From positions 151,246-215,245 of the forward strand of contig VSDK01011225.1 of assembly GCA_009767595.1 (NCBI GenBank): a stretch of 64,000 nucleotides of DNA, given 5' to 3'. This document shows, in pieces, positions 25,649 to 37,600 of this stretch; position 1 is the stretch's first letter; each line of letters opens with the position of its first letter. The notes beneath the pieces are model-generated. The model worked only from the letters and a program-made list of their open reading frames with translations. It made no database searches and was not told the origin of the DNA. Both the position numbers and the translations under genes were made by a program. Source of the stretch: Symbiodinium kawagutii. Its lineage: Eukaryota > Sar > Dinophyceae > Suessiales > Symbiodiniaceae.

Positions 25649-28600
25649 ATGTTCAGCTGCCTGCTGCTGGTGCGGTTAGTTTGCGCCTACTTGGCGCGGA
25701 ACTTAGCACATTTCGCTTCAAAGATCAATGGATATCAACGGTGTACCCACTTGAGACCAGGGCACCCATGGTGCTCATGGCTTTCAAACATGATCATTGG
25801 ATGCATGGCAGATCGGTGACAACCCCCTATGAGCAGCCTGATGAGTGCTGGCACTCCTGAGGCCCCGATCATGGACTGCGATGAGACCTTCAACTATGTA
25901 GCAGCTCAACCAACATATGAAGTCGAAAATTTTTCATAGGCTATTGTGATGGTGGTTTCTAATGTTGGTGGGCATATGTTGTGTATTCTCGGTGTCTCTC
26001 TTCTGAGGGTTTAGGAGGTGGATAGCTCAATATATCGGGAGAAAAGATGTTTACCTGACCATGTTGTAGACGCAGCAAGGGTTCATTCAATGATCCATGA
26101 AGCTTCAGCGTGGTACCAAGGAGCCTATTCATTATGTGACCTACGGCAGTGGTATGCAGACCTGGGAAGCTTGCTGGTTCTGTGCGGTCAGTTTTGCTTC
26201 CATGGCAGGTGCACAAGCCTATGCCACATGCACTGCTACCATCCGCTTCCATGTAGACACCAAAGATGGATAAAGATGGATCATAGACAATCAGAGGTGA
26301 CCTCAAGCTTGTGACCAGCTTGTCGTTTGTAGCAAAGCGATAGTATCAACGCCAGACAAGGTGGACTTGCAGCTGTTTGACCATTTCTACATAGATATTT
26401 CTAGGGTTGACCTTTTGGCCCTGACGTTCGAAGTTGAGGTTTGCAAACTAGTTTCCAAATTCTTGGGACTTGACTAAGAAAGATGTTCCCAGGCACAGAG
26501 AAACAAACAAACGCACTAACTAAGGAATACTCGCCCGAATTCGCGCTCAGGTCGTGCCATAGCATGCAAATGGCGACCAAGGGTTTTCTACATGTGGTTT
26601 CCTCATCACGTGTCAAGATAATTCGTTGCAAGCTGCAGATATCATCACATGTCGTTATAAACTCGTGGTAAATGTGGGGTGCATCAGATGGCGACTAGAT
26701 GCTACTCGTAGGTTTGAGCGAAATGAACTCCTGGAGCGAAAACGGTCGAGTGTCAGAACTTCGTCAGAACCTGGTACTGGCTGGTGAATTTGAAACAATT
26801 CTTATTTTCCCTAGTAGTTAAAAACAAATGGTTGGTTGACTAATATCTTTCATAGGGGTTGAAACCACCAAGCAGGGTATGATTTGAATCGATTTGATGT
26901 GTTTGATTTGGGCCCAAAAAATCGATCGAGCTGCCGGCTTTCAAGCATGCAAACCGACCTGGTTTGCCAAGAAAACAATCTAGAACACTGTATTTAGATA
27001 AGTTTAATATGATTCAGTAGGCTCCATACACGACCGGTTTCCCAAGATTTAATCTATTGCTCAAGTGGGCACTCTTTTTATTGATATCTGGCTGAAACTC
27101 CAACTGCTAGCTCTACCTGGTCAACTGGTGCTACACCTGTGGTGCTCCTTGGGGTTTGAGGTATGCCTACGTGGAGCTCTATGCCCTTCCTGTTCGTGCA
27201 GCTCAACTTTTTGGGCTCGACAAGGCTGGCGGCTGGAAACCACCCGTCAGCGTGGGTGCAGGTGAGGTTCACGTCTGCCCGGCGAATGTGCCGAGAGGTA
27301 GTGGCAGCTACAGTGGCGGCTAGTGACTAGTGGTATGCTGGTGGGAGATAGTCACTAGTGACTGGTGGTGCTATTAAAAAATGGCCGTTGGTGATATCAA
27401 GCGCTCAGGTGCAGGCCTTCTATCTTTTAAGAGCCTGCCTGGGAAGTATCTCTGCAGCCTGCGATGCTTGGATGGGCTTACTTCTGGTGGGGGCTGGTTC
27501 CCAAGTTGGGGTGATATGAATCTGCCAGACGGTTGGCAACCTCAAAATGCCAACTTCACACATCTTCACACTGACGACATCAAGTGTTTGGATTTACCGG
27601 GGGCCCAGAAATTCATGTGGCCGGCACAGGAACCCCCCAAGAAGTCTTTACAACTGCCCCCAGGCGGCGGTAGAGAGAAAGGGAGGGACTGTACATGGCT
27701 GGGGTGCCGCCCCGTTCCGCCATGCCCCAGGAAGCATTCTTTTGCGCTGCTGTGTCGCAGTCTTTAGGTCGCCGAGCCACTTGGCGGTGACTTTGGGTGG
27801 AAAGGGTCAGCAAACTGCCAGCGATGGGCGATGCATTTGCGTTTTGTAGCTTTGACACTTCTAACTCTGACTGCGAAGAGGCTCACGTAGCCCAACCCTC
27901 ACTCAGGTTGGACTCCTTACCTTCGGCTTTCTGGCTGGGGCTAGCCGGGGCCACAGATTCAGAATATTTTCATGAGTTCATTGGTCACAAATCACGTGTT
28001 TGTGCGCCCAATCCCAGTTGCAAGTTCCACAAGCTGATCCACCGGTTTGATGGTTTGGTTATGTTTGGTTATGTTTGATTATGTCCCTTTGGTTCCATGA
28101 TGATGGGCCACCTCATGCACCATGGATCACCTCATGTTCATTGGTTCATATTGGTTCTGTCCATTGGTGCTGTTTCATGATCCAAAAATGGATCGCCTCA
28201 TGCACCGTGGGTCCATCCGATTCATTACTTAGGAGGCACTAGCTACAGCCAGGGGCCACACGCCTCAGCCAGGTGGCATGTTCCACTCCTCGGTGGCTGT
28301 TCTGCCTTCCACCACCTGCATGAGCCTTGGCATTTGGAGAGGGCCTGACGGGTGGATGGGTGAACAAAAGTGGTGGGTTCTGTGGCTGCCTTTTGGCACG
28401 GGCCAGGTTGGGGGTCACAATTTTCAACTGATTTGGTTTCAGCCAAATTTGTCGTAGAACAATGTGATGCAATGTGCAATGATGTGTCTGTCGGGAAGTG
28501 GGCAACTGCAACTTTGGTATTGGTTCACGATTAACAAGCTTAAGCTTGCAATGGAGAGCATGGGATCGAAAAGGCTCGAGAGACGTGTTTGATAGGCCTC

Positions 28601-31600
28601 TTGAAGTCCAGCATTAGTCTCAGGTCAGTCTTGGCAACAATTGGCGAGCAACCTACTTTCACAGCATCTCATGCCCCGAAGCTTTGTGATGTTCCTATTA
28701 CTCAACATATTCAGTTGCATTACTAGCTGCATTCTGGGCACCCATGATCTTCCCGATGGCCTTGCTCCGATGCGGGAAATCTATGGAAATATCATGAAAT
28801 ATCTCGCCAAAATCGTTTTGGTTTCGACTGTTCTCGTTGGCGCCTGAGCGTCTGGCAGCTGTTCTGGCTTCAGCAGCCCTGTGCATCCAATGGCTGAAGC
28901 TCACTATGTGAAACTCGGGGCCCAAAGCTTTCCCCTGGCAGCACGGGTGCCTATTATCTCGTGGCTGTCCAGCTACAAAGCCAAGTACTTTCTGACTGAT
29001 TTGACAGCTGGAGTGAGTTTGGGCACGATGTGCTTAGCTCAGACGATGGCACATGCGACCATTGCGACAACAGAACCCATTCAAGGTGAGAAGCCGTTGG
29101 TGCTAGAAATTCTAGGCTTTAAAAAATGTTTTCCGGGTTTTCTACCTCTCAGCTGGGAGTGGTTCGTGGGGACACTAGAAGACCTGAGATATCCTGAAAT
29201 CGTTTCTGCCATGAGCCTTTCACAGACTGGCGAGGGGACATGGGACGTGAGCTCCCAGAAAAACTCTAATTGGTCTAGAATCAAATTGGTAGATCACAAT
29301 TTTCAAATCACATTTCATATGTATGTTCCTATATATTATGTTAAATATTCCTATACTTTTGGAATTCATCTCCACGCCTGCATCTAAATTCATTTGTCTC
29401 CGAGGCTTTACCCTGGCACCTGAGGCCCTCACTGTGCATTGTTGCCACCTTTGATCTACGCATGTCTTGGCACTTCGCGTCATGGCTCGGTGTCGTCGGG
29501 CGCCATGGCAGCTATGATCTTGGCCAATGTGCTGCAGCCTTTTCCCGAGCGCCGTGACCGGACACAGTTGGCTTCGCTGCTGGCACTGGTGGCAGGGATC
29601 AGTCAGAAGCTGGGCGCAGGGGAGAGTCCAATCGGATCCAATCGGTTCCATATTCTATGATGTTTCGTGATGTTCCGTGATGTCCCATGGGGGCTCTACA
29701 ATGGCTCCCACTTTAGTGCTGACAAATGAGGAAGTGTAAAGAACCCATCAAGCACATTTAGTAAGGACATGAAGATACATGCAGCACTTAAGCGAAACTG
29801 CGTGCATTCAGGTACATAAGCCGAGAAGTAATAAAAAGCACAATACACGATAACATTCTCATCATTGCCTGAATTGTGTCAGCAGCCCTCCAGACGTATG
29901 GAGCAAACGGGTCAAATCGATAACGCAAATGATAAGTGTATCATTCACCTGTGTGTCGTCCACTTTAGTGACATTTCGCGCCTACCGCAGGGGCGCCCTT
30001 TGAGATCAAATTGATACGGGTTGTGCTTAGCGGAAAAAGATCCGCCATGGATTCCTCGTGTGTTTGCCTTTGAGCTTCCGAGTGTTTCCCTATTGCAACC
30101 TTCCACTCTATACCATCACAAGCTGCTGGATTCATTGGTAGCTGCGGAGCGGTGAAGATCAGGGGCCGCTTCTTGACATCTTTTTGCATTTTTTCCTTTT
30201 CTCCCAAAGGGTTTCATTTACCTCGTTTTGCAGCCAGCTGACACGAGCTTCAGTGACTGCACTATGGCTTCTAGTGTGATCAACAAGGACCAGGACAAAG
30301 GCTCGGGGAACCGAGTACCGACATGGGATGGAAGACCAGAGTCATTCTTCCATTATGTCACGGAAATCAAGTGGCATCTGGCTGGAACAAAGGCCAGTGA
30401 AAGGCCGTATGCAGCGGCCCGTTTGGTTCGTAGGATTCTGGAAAGTGATTACCCAGCTTTGAAGTCTCTCATGTACAAACTCAATCCGGAAGAGTTCACC
30501 AACGAAGAGGCTGTATCGAAACTGGTATCATTTCTGGAAGCAAGTCCTATGAATAGGCAACCAATCCCAGATGCGGGACGAAAGCTATCGGCTTACTATA
30601 GACGTCTTAGCCGGAAACCCCATGAGACCATTCCACAGTTCCTGGTTCGTGAAGAGACACTATATGATGAAATGTGGAGATCACTACAACGTTTGCTGCG
30701 CGAGAAAGAGTTAGACTTCTCACAGTATGACTGTACCCTTTCAGATCTCAAGACCTTCTGTGGCATGGATCCAGAACAAAGTTTCTATGTCCCAGGTGAT
30801 GAGGATACCCCACACAGTGCCAGCACTCATCCATCCAGGTATGAACGTGATCGTCGAGATGCAGCAGATCAATCTGGAGATGAAGCAGCTTCTGGTGCTC
30901 GAACCCCAATTGGGGCACCTCCACCTCGAACTACCCGAAGGTTTGATCTGATTGAGCGTTTGATGCAGAAGGGTTTGATACCATTGGCAGCATTAGACAT
31001 CATTCGTGGTTGGCTTTTACTAGAATGCACTAGCGCTACTGAGCTGGATAAGTCATTGGTAAAGGCAGCAACTCAGAACAAGCTTGGGTACCAGAACATT
31101 CGAGCAGCACTTTTATCCCTCAATGAAGATCGTGCCAAGCCGAATCCTAAAGGTCTTTCCAAGGGCAAGTTTCAACATTTCATGGCTGAGGAGTTCCCAG
31201 AGTTTGATCCGGAATCTGGTTACTATAGTGAACCTTGGTTTGATGATAGTGCATATATGATGGACTATGGCAATGGTCAATATGAAGAGGGCTACTATGG
31301 AGATGGTTTAAATGGGTATGCTGGAGATGATGATCCACCACCGGAAGAAGATGATCCATTTCCACCTTCTCAATCTGGTATGGATGATCAAGCAGCTCAT
31401 GTTCTGTCTCAACTTGAAGATGAAGAAAAAGAACTACAAGCAATGATGGTAGACCACCAACGTAATCTTGAGCAGGCCCGCAAGGCCGTGCAGGAGGCCA
31501 AGAAGGATCGGGGTTGGAAGTCATCCCAACCTGCTTCCTCGAATGCAAGGGGTCCCATGCCATCAAAAGGATCACCACCGCATGGCTCTCAGAAGGGCAC

Positions 31601-34600
31601 AAGTACTTTCATGCGAGCCTCCATGGGCAAGGGTGCTTTCAACAACCACTACATGTACAACAAGGGTGGTAAAGGTGGTCGAGGTTCTGGTCGTCCTACT
31701 ACACCTGGTTGGCGTCATCCTCCACAACGTTTCCCAGGTCCAGGCAAAGGTAAACCTTCTTTCCCCGGCTACCACAACAATATGTTCTTTGAGCCCATGG
31801 ATTACCAGATCATGACCGTGACGGATATGATTCCTGAGCAGGATTTCACCATCTCCCAAAACTTTTTCCCCGTTGATGACCAGAGGCCATCAACAGAGTT
31901 GATGCCTGATGAAGCAATCATCGACTCAGGGGCGACTGTTTCAGCCGGAGGTGAACAGGCAGTAGCAGGGCTTGTAGAGAAGCTGGCTCAGACGAGACCA
32001 GATCTTTCAGTGACCATCATCAAGGATGATCGCCCGTATTTTCGGTATGGGTCTGGGAGATGGGGTCAGGCTTTGTTCAAGGTGAAGCTACATGTTGGAC
32101 AGCAACTGATGTTTGAGATTTATGCTTTACCTAGTCCTGGGGTCCCGGTGCTTGTGGGAATGCGTGAGATGCAACAACTTGGGATGATTCTCAATGTCCA
32201 GAATGGTCATGCAATCATTTTGGGTTGCAATCAGAAGCTTAGAATGACATCAAAGAGACAGATACTACTCAACTTCACGGAGAACATTCCACATACCACA
32301 GCTGTATCAAAATCTTCCATTTCAAGTTCATTTCGTCAACCACGGTCAATTTTGAAACCTGAAAACGGAGATGCAGTTTTCCAAAGGAAGACTGGTTCTG
32401 GCAGACATGCAACATTTTGTTCGTTGGCCTCGGAGTCACAACATTCAAGTATGATGCTGGAAATTTTTGATGATCCCAATGACACGTCATATTTTGTGGT
32501 ACAAGATCCACAGGATGCTGACTGCGCACACCCGTCACAGAATTCATTTTTACATTTGCATGTTTCAGAAGCACAGATGCAGTTTTTGCGCGGTGACATA
32601 GCAGATAGCTCAAGCAATCTTGCCTCAAATTCTCTCTCCTCTTCGCTGCAAGATGGCCGAGAACAATGTGAATCTCAAGGCTCTGATCCAAGAAGCAGTG
32701 CAGGAAGCCCTCCAGAAGGAGTCTGCAACTTCCGCCAAGAGCAAGAGCGAACCCAAGAAGGACACTCAGCCTCTGGATGCAACTCGAGGAATGGGCACGC
32801 ACATCCAGGATCCCAGAGCCAATCCAAATCAAGGGCCTTGCCATGCAAACCACACTCCATGGAAGGCAAGCAACCGCTTCGGAGAATGGACAGATTGCCA
32901 GAAATGCGGTCTGCGATTGGCATATGTTCCCCGAAAGGGAGCGCCAGGACAGACCACCAAAATGGACCTGCCGGCCAATGTGGTTGCAGCCTTGGAACAT
33001 CTCCGTGTGGAAGGAGTCCCAGCCGAAAATGTGGACCATTTCCTTGTCAAGAAAACCATCAAGTTCATTGTGGCACAGGAGGCTATGAAGAATACCAAGA
33101 AGGGACAGGCAAAGGCCAAAGCAGGATATCCCAAGCATCCTCCCGAGACCAATCCGGAGAACATCCAGATTCACTCAGACGAGGAACTGTTTCAAGTGAT
33201 CGAGGAACAGAAGAGCACGGCAGAGAGGAAGAGTCGGGCAAAAGGATCTACTACTCCGAACGAGGGCTGAAGGCTCCGGAGCCTCAAATCTTGGAAGGAG
33301 GCATGGAAGATCCTATGAGTGATCTGCAAGATCAACCTGATGAGACCACGCCCAGAGACGTTTTGAGTCGTCTGAGTGAGAGTCTGAGAGATGCGGTTTT
33401 CCATGTTGAGCAGCAATTGCAAGCTCTCCAAAAGCAGAACCTGACACTCTGGGAAATTTGTTGTTCACCAACGTCTACACTTACCGATGAAGCTTTGCGA
33501 AATGGTTTCAGAGCAAAACGTTGGAACTATGAAACATTGTTTGATTTGGAGAAGCCAGAGTGTGTGAAGACTGCTTTGGAAGCGATTCCAGTTGAAAGAC
33601 CTACAAAACTGTGGGCTTCTTTGAAGTGTACGCCTTGGACTTCAATTCAACATATAAATCAGCGTACTCCACAACAAGTAGCAAACCTGCGAAGAATGCG
33701 ACTTAGATCCAGGAAACAAGTTCGACATGTCATAGAGATTTACAAGGCGGCGCTCCTGAATGATCCCAGTACTGACATCTACTTTGAATGGCCGAAGGGG
33801 GCAAAAGACGGCTGGTCTTTGCAAGAGATCACAGACTTCGAGAAGTGGTGTGCAAATACATTACAGAAACCTTTGTATTTTACACGTATTGATGGATGCA
33901 TGGTGGGTCTGGTTGATGACAATTCGATGCCTATTTACAAGCCTTGGACTATCATGACTACTGATCAACATTTCCATGTACATGGTACCATTTTGTGCGA
34001 CCATAGTCATTCACATCGGCAAATTCTTGGCATGGGCACGAAAGCAGTAGCATCAACTGGCTACTATCCAAGGAAATTGGCACAACGAATCATTCAGGTT
34101 TGGAAGAAAGAGGTGTTCTCTTGCGGACAACCAGAGATCATACAATCTCTGCACACCATGGATTCTGTGCAGGACCTACATCCTTCGGTAGCTCAAGAAC
34201 ATCTGCATTCTCTGGAGTCTCTCTTTCCGGCAGAACACAAGAGGACTTTTTCGGAGATGAGAACAACAGATACTGGCATGACTGATAACGAAGAAGAAAC
34301 TGAAGAACAGGTAGATGATGTGGATCCAAATATTTCAACTGATGAACGAGAGAAAGGAAGAGCAATTTTACACAAACTACATCGTGCCGCGGGTCATCCA
34401 TCCAATAGAAGTCTGGCCCGTTTGATACGTGATCGTAAGTTACCTAAGTGGCTGATTGGTGAAGCACTACGACTTCAGTGTCCACAATGCATTTCAACAC
34501 AGACTGGGGGTCAGATGGTGGTACACAAATCGATTGGTGAAAATCCACGACCATGGCAGGTGGTTGGAATGGACGTATTCGAATTGGTTTTCCCTGAGCA

Positions 34601-37600
34601 GAATGTGAAGACCAGATTTTTGCTGTTGACATGTCTTACCATGCATTTTGTTGCGGTCGCTCCACTGTGGACCGGCAGCATCTCAGCTACAGGTACCGAT
34701 GCAGGAGCGAAGATCATCGATGCCTTCTGCAACCATTGGCTTGTGCATAGGCCACGTCCAGAATGGATTGTTGTTGATTCCCAGAAGAGTTTCATTTATG
34801 GCGATTTCCCACTATTTCTGCATACAACTGGTATAGGCATGTTTGCAACCCCTGGGGAGGGACATTGGATACATGGGAAGACTGAGAGCATGGTCAAAGT
34901 GATCAAACGTACTATGCGTAGAATTCGACCTGAGCATCCTATGCTTTCACCTTCCATCAATGCGTCACTGGCAGTTTTCGCAAACAACCATTCAGTGCGA
35001 ACCACTGGTTTTTCGCCAGTACAATGGGCATATGGATATGATCCAGATGAATTGGAGCGAAAGAATGATCCGCTACAAGCGAATGCGGAGAAAGCCTTTG
35101 CGCCCAAATATTTTCAAGAATTTCAACGGATGAGAGAGAGAGCAACTGAATTGCACCGACAGGAAGCAGCTCGCGAATCAATCACAAGACTGTGGAACTC
35201 TGCGCCAAGAACAAATATTGATTATCAAATTGGAGATTTTGTTTGTATTTGGCGAACTATGACATTGAGGGCTAGAAATCGTACTGCAAACTATAATCCA
35301 GAAGCCCGTTTTTTCGGACCAGGTCGTATTGTTCTGATTGAGCCTACTGTTTTGGAAGACAGGAAACCTACCATTATCTGGGTATTATGTGGTTCAACAT
35401 TGTATCGATGTGCCAAAGAACACGTTCGACCAGCGACAGAACAAGAAACCTTGGTTGAAGTACTACGTGATGGGCAGATACTGACACAACCTCGAACAGA
35501 CCTTCTGAACCAATTGAAATCATTCGTCAATGTTGCCAAGGAGATTCATCGTCCAGATCAGCCTGGATACCAAGAACAAGAGCAAGAACGAAGTCACGAA
35601 CGGCAGGATACTGTGGCTTCATTGCGAACTCGGTGGCAACAACTGGTGTCAGTCAATGATAATCGTAGAAGGGAAGGATTACCACCTTTGATGCAATTTC
35701 CAGCAAGAGCAGCTGAGAATAGACCGGAAGTCTTCCATAGCTCTACGAAAACTGAAGTTTTTCATTTGGAAGATTCAGAACCTTTGCAACAAGATTCAAC
35801 ACCAGGAGTTTTGAAAGCTGAAAAGATAGCCAATGATATTTATCATTTCGATTTGGAGACTCAAATATTAATACTGGAGAAGGTCAAGCAGATTGAAGCG
35901 GATCTCATGTACAAACGGGACACGCAACTGATCCGTGCCCAGATTGAGCGAGATCTACATGATGAACAACACCTGCTGGCATTCATTTCGGATGATATGA
36001 AGCAACCTGCGGAGGACCGGCAATGGGTGCACCAGATTGAGTTTGATGTGACAGATGAGATAGCAACCTCTGGAAATCCTTTCATGTATGTCAAACGTAT
36101 TTTGGAGTCCAAGAATACAGAGATCACATATCGCCAATTAGCTCCTGAACATGTTCCACTTTTTGATGAAGCGAAAGCCAAGGAGGTCTCAGAAGTATTA
36201 GGTTCAATGGCTCTTCGAGCAATTCAGACAGAATCAGAACGTCAAGATGCCTCACAACACCCAGAGAGACATATACCCATGCGATGGGTTCTCACATGGA
36301 AACCTTTAGTTCCTCCTGAACCTCCTGAACCTGGTAAACCGACTACTGTTGTACGAGATGGTTCTATGAAAGCAAAAGCCCGGGTGGTACTCTTAGGTTT
36401 CAAACATCCGGATTTGGTCAAACGTCATCCTGTTACTGGTCAACCTGAATTGAGAACAGCAGCACCGACCATTAGCAGAATTGGCCGCAATTTGCTTTTG
36501 CAATGTTTTGCCTTTGATGAACATGTGCTTGAATCAGCAGATGCGAAGTCAGCTTTTCTTCAAGCTGACAATGAAGAAGAGCACCGGCGAATTTGGACGA
36601 CTGCAGTGCCAGAACTGGCAAGAGCACACAACGTTCGACCCGGTGATTTGCTGAGAGTGTTAGGAGCCATTTATGGTTTGACTAATGCACCTAGAATTTT
36701 CTGGAAAGATGTGGATTCCAAACTACAACAACTTGGAGGAATACCTCACCCGATGGACCGTTGTATTTGGATTTTCAAGGACTCTACTGGTACTGTTTGC
36801 GGAAGGATTGGAAGTCAAGTAGATGATTTTCTCATAGGAGGTGATCATTCGAACAAGCATTGGATGATGATCCGAGATAAACTGAAGGGTTTATATCAGT
36901 GGTCACCATGGCAGAAGGGAGATTTCATTTATGCGGGATGTCATCTACGTCAACTGTCATCTTATACTATACATGTTGGTCAAGAAGAGTTTTGCAATGC
37001 TCTACGACCAGTAGAAATTCAACAAGATCGATCTCGAAGCGAAGATGATTCCATGACTCCATCTGAAATTTCACAATGCAGAGCTTTGATCATGAAAGCA
37101 CAATGGCGATCGCTCCAGACAGCACCACAGTTCGCTGCACGTGTTGGCATTGCAGCATCTACTATGTCTAATCAGAAACTAGCCAATCTTCGAGAAGCAA
37201 ATTCTATTATGAGAGAGATGCGAAAGACTGCAAAGGATGATTTGGTATTTCATAATTTCAATTTTGGTCGCGAGAAGAAACTGGTTTACACTGATCTTGT
37301 TTTTGCACACTGGGGCGATGCAGGTCACAATAACCGACCTACTGGAGGATCCACTGGTGGTTTTGTTTCTGGAATCTCTACACCACAGCTTCTCACGGGA
37401 CAAGAGAGTTTAGTTTCCTTGATTGATTGGAGAAGTTGGAAACTCAAACGCCCGTCTCGAGGTACCAACTCGAGCGAATCTCAGGGCATCGCAGAAGCAG
37501 AGGACAAAGGCTGGCGAGCTCGGCTTTTCTTTGCCATCCTCTATGGGCATGAGTTACTTCGCGATCAAGCTGACAAACTGACTTCGTTGTTCACTAGCTT

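Noticed and set aside
28641-28847. A + frame with MPRSFVMF that at first seemed to be the ALG9 LPSSF exon
   Set aside because: The frame at about 28273-28321 ([16 protein letters not shown]) matches the family far better and also joins in phase to 42876, so the first match is chance.
29965-30207. Minus-strand frame that recurs at both ends of the copia element (also 38093-38386)
   Set aside because: It is simply the complement of the LTR; recurrence reflects LTR identity, not a gene family.
32275-33174. 299-codon minus-strand frame inside the copia element
   Set aside because: It is antisense to both + frames with no recognisable domain; likely a by-product of the codon use of the overlapping + frames.
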